Positions 1 to 16,900 of a DNA stretch of 64,000 bases are shown here, piece after piece (the stretch's first letter is position 1; each line of letters opens with the position of its first letter). The DNA comes from Alligator mississippiensis (Eukaryota > Chordata > Crocodylia > Alligatoridae). The stretch spans positions 22,668,001 through 22,732,000 of the forward strand of contig NC_081831.1 of assembly GCF_030867095.1 (NCBI RefSeq), in the 5' to 3' direction. The position numbers and the translations under genes are program-made. The notes under the pieces were generated by a model. That model was not told the origin of the DNA. It was given only the letters and a program-made list of their open reading frames with translations, and did not search any database.

Positions 1-5796
<5,796 letters not shown>

Positions 5797-6264
5797 TGCG
5801 ACGCAGCAAGAGGAAGCTGCAGCTCTGCCGGAATGTGCGGGGGGGGGCGGGGGCAGTTCTGCCCTACAGGTGCCTGGGCAGGTAGGGGGGGCGGGGCATT
5901 GGGACCCGCCTAGCCACATCACCCGGGGATACCCCCCCCAGCACCCACGTCACTCAGGGAACACCTCTCTTCCTTTGTGAAGAACTCCTTTGGCACCAGG
6001 AAAGCCCCCCATAACGTCACCAGCCATGTGACTAACCCCCCCCCTTCCCCCGCCCAGCCGTACAGGGCTGACAGCCTGTCCCAGGGCGGTTCAACTCCTG
6101 GGTTTCCTAGTCTTGCCCCATAACCCACCCATATGAGGGAGGGCATTTTCCTGCCCCAGCCAAGACCTGGGTGAACCCCACATGCATCAAAGGCTGCTAG
6201 AAAACAGGGAGAGGGGAGCTGCCCCCTAGGCCCGTTACCTTGGAGACACAAACTCACCCACTTT
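5797..6264. other. Gap between TTC39-family promoter and RAD23A 3' end
   Basis: No gene is seen. The part next to 5797-5900 is GC-rich and should hold the 5' UTR and promoter of the TTC39-family gene. The remainder has C-rich runs and no recognisable element. Confidence 0.4.
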
Positions 6265-6280
6265 TGCTTTTCAATTTGCC

Positions 6281-6286
6281 TTTAAT
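6281..6286 (-). terminator. RAD23A poly(A) signal (ATTAAA)
   Basis: The minus strand reads ATTAAA here, about 650 bases beyond the RAD23A stop. It is the best signal between that stop and the next gene, and would give a 3' UTR of roughly 0.65 kb. Confidence 0.5.
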
Positions 6287-6939
6287 CTCCCCGCCCCTTC
6301 ACACAGCTGTCCAAGCCCCACCCCCAGCACCCCCAACCCTGCCCCAGCACAGAGGGCAGCCCATGGGAGGGAGAGGGTTAAAAAAATATTTAGGTTCCTT
6401 TCCCTTTAAAAAATAAAACACAGATTTGAGATGAAGGACCCTGCCCCCTTAAGAGCCCTGGCTCTGGCTAATAGGTGGCCCTCAGGTGGGGGGCAGAATC
6501 TGGACCAATTGCACCCCACCTCTCACACCTCATAGGGTACCTTAAAGCCATAGACCTGGCTTTTTTGTGTGTGGGGGGGGAAGGGGCAGATAGGGGAACT
6601 GTGGGGCAAGAACAACGGGGGCAGTTCTGTGGATCAGGAGGGAGAGGCATGGGCAGGGCTTGTGGGGAGGGGAAGGAGGAGAGAATTGGGTCTGGAGCTG
6701 GGGGTCCAAGCCCCCCCCCCCCCGGGTCTCAAAAAGGGCTCAATTGCAGATGCATCTTAAAGGGGATTGGAGGTGGGGCTTGGTTTGCTTCTTGCTGCCC
6801 TGCACCCAGCCACGGGGGCTGTGGGGAGGGGGTGCAGGGCACCATGAGGGGGCACCCCCCCCTTAAATAGATAGGGCTGTACATTCTTAAGAGGCTCCGG
6901 GCCAGGGTCTCTCATATAAAACTCTCCCGCCTCCCCAAA

Positions 6940-9900
6940 TCACTCGTCCTCCAGGTTCTGGCTCAGAAGGAAATTCGCCGCCAGGTTCTCATTCTTTTCG
7001 CAGGCGAAGTAGGCCTGGATGACCAGGCTCTCAGGGAACCCCAAGGCTTTCAACTGGGTGGGGACAACAAAGGGACATGGATTAATACACAGCCTGGGGG
7101 TAGGGGAGCATGATGCCACACCCCAAACCCTGCCCACACCAGCCCCAGCAGTGAAGGGAGGTCAAATGCCATCAGTAGGTTTCAGAGGCAATGCCCAGTG
7201 CAGACCCATGGGCTGGTGACTCCCAGCTTGGCTCAATATCAACCCACATGCTATAGTGGCAATCAGAAGCAGGACCCAGAGGTCTGGGCTCCCAGCTCTG
7301 CTCTACCCACTAGACACCATTGCCTCCCACAGCTGGGTGCAGAATCCAGGCTCCTAACTTTGCTCTCTCAATTCGACACTCTTCCCTCCCTCAGTTGGCA
7401 CAGAACCCAAAAGTCTGGGTTCCCATCCTCCCTGCTCTCACCTGTGGGACCCCTCCATTCCCAGTCATGGGGTAGAACCCAGGACTCCTGGCCTCAGGTC
7501 CAGCCCCCTTACCCTCTCTATGGCTTCTTTCTCCTGAGGCGTGACCTGGATGTAGTTCATGTGGGGTGTGTCATCGCCCATGGCCCCTATCTCACCCTCC
7601 AGCTCCGCCACATCACCCCCTTCACCCAGTGGCTCATTCAGCATCTGGATGAACTGCTCCTGGTGCTGGCTGATTTGCTGTGGGAGGAGGAAGCATGGGG
7701 TTAGGGGGCAAACCCATATCATACATGCAAACCCCTCCACTGTGAGGAAACCAAGGCATGTAGAGAGAGGTGGGGACTCCCCAGTGTTGCACCATGCTTT
7801 GGGAATGGAACCCAGGCATCCAGGCTCCCAACCCCCTTGCTCTCACCCCCAAACCCCACTCCTCTCCCAGAGCTAGAGAGATACCAAGCACCCAGGCTCC
7901 CAGGCCCACTTTGGTCCGGCCCACCAGCCTCCACTGGCCCCCAGAGCTGGAGACAACCCAAGGATCTGGGAGAATGTCTGTTCACCAGAGCGCCCCAAGG
8001 GATGACAAGGTCGAACGGTCACAAACTCCTCCATGACCATTTCAAACTGGACATAAGGAACAACTTCTTTATTGTCCAAGCCCCCAAGGTTTGGAATAAA
8101 CTGCCATCGGAGATGGTTCAAGCACCTACTTTGAATACCTTCAAGAGACACTTGCATATTTATCTTGCTGGGATCCTACGATCCCTGCTGACTTCCTGCC
8201 CCTGGGGCAGGGGGCTGGACTCAATGATCTTCCAAGGTCCCCCTCAGCCCTAATGTCTATGAAATCTATGGAAGTACCTAGGCTCTAACAGACCAGACCC
8301 CTTGGCTCTAACAGACCAGACCTCCCAACTCCACTCCCAAAGTAGGGAGAAAACACATGCACCTGGGATCCCAGGCCCAGCCTGCTCTGTCCCATGGCTC
8401 CCACTGCCCTCCTGGTACGGGAGAACCCAGGTGTCCAGGTGCACTGTGGTACCTGCAGGAGCTGGGGGTTCTCCTGGCCAAGCTGCTGGAGGAGGGCGGG
8501 CAGCAGGGCCGGGTTCTGCTGAATCACCTGCCGCATGTTCTGGAACTGGGGCTGCTCCCGCAGGAACTCCAGGGGGTTCTCACCTGGGGAGTGGGTGTGG
8601 TCAAGCTAAGCTACACCCCCAAAGGGGCAGGGTCCCAGAGCCCCTCTCCCCCATGCAGGGCTCACCCACCTTCAGATGTCGGTGGCTCTGGGGCCTGGCT
8701 CTCCTGGATGGGTGCTCGCTCCAGGTCAGGGCTGCCCGGAATGCCCTGTGGGGCCCAGTGGCAGAGGTTGGAACCCAGACATCCTGGCTGCCAGCTCTAC
8801 CCCCTCCCAAATCCATTGGAGAAAACCCAGGAGTTCTGGTCCTTTTCTACTCAGGGCTACAGCCAGACCCCTGGTGTTCCCCACACCCAGCACTTCCCTG
8901 CATTTGCCCACAGGAGAGAACCCAGCTGTCCTGGCTCCCAGGTTCCACTCCCCATTCCAGGCCACCCCTCTGCTCCCCTTCCCAAAACTAGGGATAAGAG
9001 AACCCAGGTATCCTTGCTCCCTGCCCCCTACTCCCAGCACTACCCACTCCTCCCCAAAGCTAGGGATAGAACGCACGCATCCTGGCTCCTGGGTCCTCAC
9101 CCCCAGCTCCTACCCACCCCTCCCTCCCCGGAGCTAGGGATAAGCCACAGCAGTCATGGTGACTTTCATGTCCCCCTCTGCTCTGATCCTTCATCCCTGC
9201 TCCCCTCCATAGAGCTGAAGCAGAACCCAGCTGTCCTGGCACCCAGGGGAGGGGCTCACCACGAGCAGGTACTCTACAGCACGGTGAGGATTGTTGTAGC
9301 TGGCTCGGAGTGCAGCCACCACCTGCTCTCGCTCGTAGCCCATTGACATGATCTCGGCCAGCATTGTCTCGTACTCTGAGCCAGTCACTGGGGAGTGAGG
9401 GTGCGGTGTCAGGGGTGTCTTGGCTGAGCCAAACCCCCCTCCTTCTTTACTACGGGGAACCCTCCCTGCTGGAGAAGAACTGCAGAAAGGATTGGAGAAC
9501 CCAGGAGTACAAGCTCCTGGCTCCATGCCCCCTCCTCCACCCCAGACTGCTGCCCCTCACCCCTACCCTGGGAATCCCAGCCCTTTTCTAGTGGGAAGTG
9601 GGGAAAGCCGCCTTCACCTACCCAGGGTGGAGGCTGCATCCTCGCCGCACCCGGCGCTACCTGAAGAGGGAACAGAGCTGCAGATTTAAGAGAGAGAAAT
9701 AGTAGCCGGGTCCAGGATGATCTGTTCCCCGGGGTAAGTTCTTCGAGACCCCCCCCCCCCCCATCCCCTCTGGCTGAGCTCCTGGGCTCCTGCTGCAGAA
9801 GGACCTCCTGGTGGGGAGGGGTGAAGAGTAAAGGCACCACCGCCTCCCCAGGAAGTCCCTGCACCTGCCTCAGTTTCCCTAACTGCAGCCTCCACAGAGG

Positions 9901-12419
9901 GACCTGGGCCCCCAGCACCATGGGGGAAACCATAAGGGGTTAAACTCTCCCAACAACCCTCCCAAAACTGCCTTGTTAACACAAGGTCATTCTCCTTCTT
10001 GGGGAGGGGGACTGCCACAATGTGAAAACCAAGACAGACAACAGTGAAGCTGCTTGCACGCAGCCGGGCTGCAGAGAGGCAAGAACAGAACCCAAGAGTC
10101 TGGAGCCCCACTCCTTCAAACTCAGGGATGCCTGGCTCTGGCCGCCAACCCACCATGGCAGAGTTGCATCCATATAGGGGGTGTCTTACCCCACAGTAGA
10201 CTCCGGGGGGTTGGTCACCACTGGCTCCTGGGAGGGCTTCTCGCTGGGTGCTGCTGGGGGGGCTGAGGCAGCTGCAGGTGCTGTAGGGGGCTGCTCAGCC
10301 AGGAGGGGCTGGGAGGGCTCTGCAGAAGGGGGGATGGGGGCCCCTGAGCCAGACTTGGCCTACAGAACAAGCAGCAGAGTGGGGCAGCTGGAACCACTCC
10401 AGCCCCCTGCACTCCCCCCTCCCATTTCAAGCAGCAGCCAACCCCTCCAACCCCCAGTGGTAGCGCAGACTCTGCCCACTAATGCTCCCAGCAGCACAGC
10501 ACCCCCTAATGCCAGCCCAGGGAATCAAGGCAGGACCCCAGGGGCTTCTTGCACCCATCTGTGCTTCCCAGGCTGGATGCTGGTGAGAAATGGGTCTGGG
10601 GGTGTCAGGTGGGGGACACACCCACCTTGGTAACCATGACGACCACAAAGTTCTTCTCATCGATCTTATATTCCCTGATGGGCGCATCATCGCTCAGGAT
10701 CTTCCCAGCGTAGATCAGCTTTTGCCCAGCCACGGGGAAAGCTTCCCGACCCTTCTCCGCCTCAATCTTCTCCTTCAGCACCCGCACCTGCCATTGCAGC
10801 CTCCATCACCCAGGGATCCAACCCAGAGACCACCCCCCCCCCCCACAATCTGCAGCCCCCCAGCCTGCACCTTGCAATGCAATGCCCCCTAGTGCCACCA
10901 GGCCAAGATGCAGCCACCTCTAGGGTGGAAAGGAAGGCAGAAAAGCTCTTTGAAGCCTGTTAACCATGTTGCCAGTGGCAGGAGGGGGAAGCACACACTT
11001 AATGGCTAGGGGAGGTCCCTGACAAACGGACCCCATTCTTCCCATATTCAGTCTTTCTAGAGGCCAATCCACAGGCCTGGACACCCAGCATGGCACACCT
11101 TCAGGCCAAAGGTGCTGCCCCCCACCCCCATCCGAGAGAGGGGAGTAGAACAGCTGCAGCCCATCCCATACCCCGTCAGCCGTGGGCAGGGTCCAGCAAT
11201 ATTTTTGGCTTCTCCTGCCCTGGAGGGAGCCAAAATTAAGCCTGATGCTGCCAGGGAGCTGTGGAGGATGCCAGCTATTTGAAGAGGGAATTGGCATCAC
11301 CCCAGCCCCAGCTGCACCCTGAGGCCAAGGACTCAGGCAATGGTGACAGGCCTTGAGACAGTGAAGGTGCAGAGTTGTTACTCACAGCCTAAGATAGGGG
11401 GAATCTTCCCTGGGTTTGGGATGCAGCCACCTCTGGGGTGGACCACACTGAGAAGTGGGTATACAGCAGTGGCAATATGTAAGGGGGTGCACATGCACTC
11501 TTGTCAGGCTGCACTCCCTGTTTAGGCGACAGGCAAGGGGGTATGCAGGAGCACCAGTGCCCCCCCTGCGAGTGCCAGCTGAGGAACGGGGCCACCAGCA
11601 AAAGCAGGGGCGCAGCTTCCAGAAGTGGCACAACTGCTCTTTGGCGAGTGAGATTGGCCGCAGGGGGGACCCCCCCACATCGCTAACTAGCATCGGGGGG
11701 GGGGGCATGTGATCCCCAGTGATCCGAGGCACCAGTTGTTCATGGTATACAGGGCCCCCCACTCCTCTCACACCAAGATAGAGTTGGTTCTGGGGAGGGG
11801 GACACGTATCAAGGGCTGGGTATACAGATTCCCCTCCCCCCCCACTGAGATACAGCTGCTTCTGGGGTGGTGCAGCTACACAACTCTGCATGGAGATAGC
11901 ATGCTCAGGGCCAAGACGCAGCCACCTCTGAGCTGGGATGCTGGAGGGAGGCAGGACACTGGGGCATCATCTTGCCCCCTCCCTGCACCTGGAGGCCATG
12001 GGGGAGACCTATAGGAGCTGTATCGGGGGACGGCAGCAGAGCCCGGACCACGAGGGGGCGCTGGGGGGCAGCGCCTGGCCACGCCTGCTTAAAAGGCAGA
12101 GAGACCGGACCTTAGACTGCACCACGGGGTGGGGGAGACCCACACTATTCCTCCCTTCAGCTCCAACCATGCCATTGCACCCCCGCAGCGAGGTGGAGCC
12201 GTGCCATTCTACTGCCTCCCAGCGTGGACTGTACCACTCCGTCCTTCCCACTGGGCTTGAACCGTTCTATCCCTCCCCGCTTAGACCACCATCCCCATCC
12301 CCCCTCGCGGGCTCGGACCGTACCATCTCGCCCCGCGCGCCCCTCACCGTTTCGTCGGGCTCCATACGGATCTTGAACGTCTGCTGCTGCAGCGTCTTCA
12401 GGGTGATAGTCACCGCCAT
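6940..12419 (-). CDS. RAD23A: UV excision repair protein RAD23 homolog A
   Basis: Nine exons, minus strand: 12348-12419, 10626-10787, 10190-10359, 9622-9656, 9260-9387, 8670-8745, 8453-8583, 7513-7677 and 6940-7053. They join to 350 aa (human 363). Order of domains: ubiquitin-like domain about 1-78 ([19 protein letters not shown]), a Pro/Ala/Ser linker, UBA1 about 147-189 ([20 protein letters not shown]), XPC-binding domain about 215-260 ([20 protein letters not shown]), and C-terminal UBA2 ([20 protein letters not shown]) ending [11 protein letters not shown]23 stabilises XPC in nucleotide-excision repair and shuttles ubiquitinated clients to the proteasome. Exon 4 must use the second of two adjacent AG acceptors, because the first puts a stop in frame. 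The identity is secure, and its position next to CALR agrees with human 19p13.13. RAD23A rather than RAD23B rests mainly on synteny and length. Confidence 0.97.
7985..8275 (+). mobile_element. CR1 LINE 3' fragment
   Basis: This lies in a RAD23A intron, antisense to the gene. It begins near the text for [11 protein letters not shown] and runs into the typical CR1 3' end, with GGGCTGGACTCAATGATCTT, then AAGGTCCC, then a short terminal repeat built from TCTATGAAATCTATG. It is a 5'-truncated copy of about 290 bp, as is usual for CR1 insertions in sauropsids. Divergence is moderate. Confidence 0.85.
12048..12063 (+). promoter_or_regulatory. CTCF-like core motif
   Basis: CCACGAGGGGGCGCTG matches the CTCF core consensus. 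It lies in RAD23A intron 1, about 360 bp inside the gene from its start codon. It is a motif match only. Confidence 0.5.
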
Positions 12420-12947
12420 GGCGGCGGCGGCCGGGCCGGGCTGAGGCTCGGGCGGCTCTTTCCAACGTATACAGCAGCCCCGACAACATGCAACTCACGC
12501 CGCTGCCATTTTACTGCCCCGCGGCTTCCGGCTCCCACGCGCAGCAGCCCCAGCACGTGACACGAGGCAACCGGAAGTGATGTGCGCTAGGCGAAAAAAC
12601 GCCTTGCTGGCGGTCACGTGCTAAGGGAGGTGGCTGCGGGGAGCGGGTCATATGACGAAGCATAGGTTATGTGTAGGGGCCCCGGCCCTAAAGTGGTCAT
12701 ATGACAGAGGGGCATAAAATGGCAGCCCTAATGGGCTAACATGGCGGGGGTGGGCTGGCCCGGTCGCAGGCGGAGCCAAGCCTAGGGGAATGCAAGACTC
12801 TGCTCCCTTGAGAGGATCACTGGCTTCCTATCCTCAGGGACCCCCACAGCTCCTGCTGCAGCAAGCCTGACCTCCCTTCTGGCCCCCCTGGCAGAGCAGG
12901 CAGAGGAAGGACACAAAGACAAGCACCTGGGTTAGACACAGAGTTAA
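12420..12947. promoter_or_regulatory. RAD23A promoter region and gap to CALR 3' end
   Basis: CpG-rich DNA lies upstream of the RAD23A start. It has an ETS/GABP-type site (ACCGGAAGTG near 12570) and E-boxes CACGTG near 12555 and 12617. There is no clear TATA box, which fits a housekeeping promoter. From about 12780 to 12947 nothing is recognised. Confidence 0.5.
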
Positions 12948-12953
12948 TTTAAT
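12948..12953 (-). terminator. CALR poly(A) signal (ATTAAA)
   Basis: ATTAAA on the minus strand, about 990 bases beyond the CALR stop. The implied 3' UTR contains two long U-runs in the transcript (plus-strand A-runs at 13745-13760 and 13796-13812). Human CALR also has a long U-rich 3' UTR. Confidence 0.6.
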
Positions 12954-13744
12954 AGAAATTTTCTTCAGTCCTCAATACATTCAAGTGTGACCAGAGCCCT
13001 CAAACACTCACCCACCCCCAGGTGCAGTTCCAGTAGTAGGAACAAGCCTGGCCCTGCAGTCTTCTGCTCCCCACCCCCCTCCCCACAGCTCTGCATCCTC
13101 ACCCAGGAGATTCTCTTTACATTCTACCCTGCAGTGCCCCCCCCCCCCCCATTACCTAAAAGGCCTGTGCAGTTCCCTAGGGACTCCAGCCACCTGTTAC
13201 AGAAAAAGGTGCTTTGGACCCCCAGATGCAACAGGCTGTTATGCAGGCTACCCATTAGGGATATGGCACAGCTCAGAGGCCGGCTGAAAGTAGGTGCCAC
13301 TTCTGGGCCGGCTTTGGGGATGAAAGAGGGAGCAGGCAGCTGCAGCCCTGCTGTAGAGACCCAGCAGCTTTGGGCTGGGAAGAGAAACTCCTGCAGGATG
13401 GTGCTCCCCAACCCCCAGTATCAATCCCAACCCCCCACACTGCTTCCTCTTCCCATATTCTGAAAGCCTGCAGGGGGCTGGGGACAGTTTCTATTTGGAA
13501 GGAATAAAAAGGGAGTGGGGGGAGCAGGGGAGGTGCCTGGGAGAAGTAGAGATGCTGATTTCTAGCCTCCATGCCCTGCTTCGTAGAGAGAAGCTGCCAG
13601 AAGCCAGCCCACTGCTAATCCCTTGCAGCCAGTGCTATCAACAGGTGAACTCCTGGAAGTTAGACCCTGGATGCTGTTAGGGCCAAGGCCTAGCCCTCTC
13701 TATGCACAGGACCGGGGCTGATACTGGCAATGGGGGCATGTTTC

Positions 13745-13865
13745 AAAAAAAAAAAAAAAGGGGGGGGGAAAAAGAGGGGAAATGGGAATAAGGACAAAAA
13801 AAAAAAAAAAACAAACCCCAAAACAAAAACAGAAACAAAACAAAGACACCAATAAAAAAAAGAAA
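13745..13865. repeat. Homopurine A/G-rich simple repeat in CALR 3' UTR
   Basis: Two A-runs of 15 or more are separated by G-runs and an AAAC-type stretch. In CALR mRNA this is a poly-U and CCCC-rich tract starting about 80 bases after the stop codon. Confidence 0.7.
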
Positions 13866-13940
13866 GTTCGGGTCTCATAGAGACATTACAGTATCCCCTT
13901 CCCACGGCTGCTGCAGGCGGGGGCAGCAACAGCTGCGTGC

Positions 13941-16900
13941 TCACAGCTCATCCTTCCCAGGCCCCTCTGTCTCCTCTTCATCCTCCTTTTCAGGCTCATC
14001 CTCGTCATCATCATCCTCATCCTCATCCTCGTCCCCCTCGGCCTCGCCCTCCTCCTCCTTCCGCTTCTTGTCCTCCTCCTCCTGTTTCTTGCGCTGTTCT
14101 TCATCCTGCTGCTCCTTCATCTTCTTCTCTGCATCCTAGAGAGTTTGGATGCAGCCATATTAGCAGGGGCAGGGAAGACAGGGCTACTGGCTGGGCATTC
14201 ACTCCCAGCCTCTGCTACTTCCCACATCTCCCTGCCCTGGGGACAAGCAGAGCTGTGCCTCCAGGTCCAACGCCCAGATAGAGGTCACTATCACTGGGAC
14301 CCAATTCAAGGGTCTGCTGTGGGGACCCTGGCCAGACTCCATGAGCACTAATAAAGTTACCTCTTCAAAGCACCTTGTGCCCTCAGCCCTTAGCAAGGGG
14401 CTGATTTGTCCCCCACCCCTATCACCCAAGAGAAATCTTGACTAGGAAAGTGCCAAGCAGAGGCCTGGAGTTCTGCTCCATACCCTGAGAAGGGGGCATG
14501 TCTACCCCCCCACAAGCCTCTGCCCACTAACTCCTGGGAGATAAGGGTAGTGCCATGACACTAACTCCCATACCTTGGTGGCCCCCCACGTCTCACTGCC
14601 AAACTCCTCTGCGAACTTCTCATCATCTGTGATCAGGAAGTTATCAAAAATGGTGCCAGACTTCACCTGGAGGGAATGGAGGAAGAGAGCAAGACCGTCA
14701 CGGAGCAGCAGCGGGGCAGCTAGATCCCTTGAGGGGACTTGCTCTATGAGGGGGATCACCCAGCAGGGCCTGGAGGGGACTCAACTTCCCACACCACAGC
14801 CATTTCCCCACCCCACCTCCAGCCCCCAGGAGAGGTACCTGTTTTGGCTCCATGACCTATACCACCTCACTGCTCGAGTGCGCAGCAGAATCATTGAGAC
14901 CCCAGCTACCATCCACCTGCCCCAGAAATCAGCCAGCCTCCCCCACCCTCAGTCTCTTAGAAAACACTGTTGCTCCCCACTCCCAGCCATCACACCTGCC
15001 ACAGGTCAAGGCCAATAACTCCAAAGCTGTCATAGGCATATAGACTGGGATCAGGCGTGTACTCAGGGTTGTCGATCTCAGGGTGTACCCACTTGCCCTT
15101 GTAGTCAGGGTTGTCAATCTGGCGCGGCTTCCACTCCCCCTGTAGCGAGGCAGAGGGAAGGGAGTGAGCACCTGGCTCAGGTCATGGACGCTAGCACCAC
15201 CACAGGGCCCAGGCCCCCACAATGGCAACCCCAGGGCCAATGGCAACCTGTGGGTTACACTCCCCCAGCAACAGGTGAGGCCACATCTAGAATCCTTTGT
15301 CCAGTTTTGGGTCCCCCACTATAGAAAGTATGTGGACAAGTTGGAGACAGTCCAGCGGAGGGCAATGAAAATAAGTCATGTGCCCTAGCACCCTCACCAT
15401 GAGAATAGGCTGAGGGAACTGGGCTTATTTAGTCTGCAGAAAAGACAACTGAGGGGGGATTTGAACCTTCAGCTACCTGAAAGGTGGTTCCAAAGAGAAT
15501 GGAGCTACACTGTTCTCAGTGGTAGCCAATGACAAAACAAGGAGCAATGCTCTCTAGTTGCAGTAAGGCAAGTTTAGATAAGATATGTAGCTGGGGCCTA
15601 GGGGCAGCAGGTCAGGAGCGAGGGGCACAGGGGTGGTACTGGTCAATGTTTATGAAATGGGTGCTGGTACAAAGAAAGGTTGAGAGCCGCTGGACTAGAC
15701 AGCCTTCTGAAGTCCCTTCCAACCCTAATTTTCTAGGACAAGCAGGGGCTGCTGCAGAGACCAGCTCTCAGGACTGCTCATCTCTTTGGGTATGCAGCAG
15801 ATTCCCAACCCTACATGGACCCAGGAGCAGCAAGCTCCAAGTTTATGAAGAGGGAACCTTTTTCTTGCTGAGGCCATAACTGACACTCCCAGCCAGGCAG
15901 CAGGACTCTGCAGGTGGTCTTATGGTACTCATGGCTTCTACAAGGATGTGTGGCACTGGCAGTCTAGTTATAGCTCTAGTATGGTACCCCTATCTCCCCC
16001 CTCACCCGACAAGGCCTGGGTATATATATAGCTTCCAGTACAGGCTGCAAGGAAAAGGGGATGGGAAGGCCTGGCCCACCTCACCTTGTACTCGGGGTTC
16101 TGGATAACCGGAGGCTCCCACTCGCCATCCATCTCCTCATCCCAGTCCTCAGGTTTCTTAGCATCAGGGTCAGGGATGTGCTCAGGCTTGTCCCAATCCT
16201 GGGAGTGAGAGTCCCGCACGAGTCAGACTCCCCCAGTGGGGCCTCACTGCGTGTTATCCTTCCCACCACCCAGCCCCAGCCAAGTCATTCCTGCCAGCCT
16301 GTGCCCACCTCAGGCTTGGTGTCTGTGGGGTCATCAATCTTGGCCCGTTCATCCCAGTCCTCAGGCTTCTTGGCCTCAGGGTCCTTGATCTTCTTGGGTG
16401 GCAGGAAGTCCCAGTCGTCCTCCAGGTTGCCCGATTCCACCTTGCCATTGTCTATTTTCACTTCATAGGTATTGTCGGGCCGGACAATGAGGGTGTACAG
16501 GTGGGTAAACTCGTCATCCTGCACAGGGAGGGGCCAGGTGAGCAGGGGCCAAGGCATCATGGAGGAAAGGGCATGGGAAGACACCCCCCCCCTTCTGGGT
16601 ACTCACCTTGCAGCGTATGTCCTTGTTGATGAGCACATTCTTGCCCTTGTAGTTGAAGATCACATGGACTTTCTTGGTCCCAGGCCCACAAATGTCAGGA
16701 CCTGAGGGACAAGGTGCCATTAGGAAGCATGGTGATGAGGAGGGCACCTGCGGCCAACCCCTTGCAGGAGCTGGGAGAACCTGCTCCAAGGTCATTACAT
16801 CCAACCACCAAGGGCAGTGAGCTCAGGAAAGACCCACTTGAGCTAGTTCCCCTACAGGCCATTTCTCCCCCTCCCCTCAAACACACTGCTTGGTCCCCTG

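Noticed and set aside
8357-9346. 329-codon plus-strand open frame
   Set aside because: It runs antisense across RAD23A exons 5-7 and their introns and is made largely of the dispersed motif family. No splice or start context.
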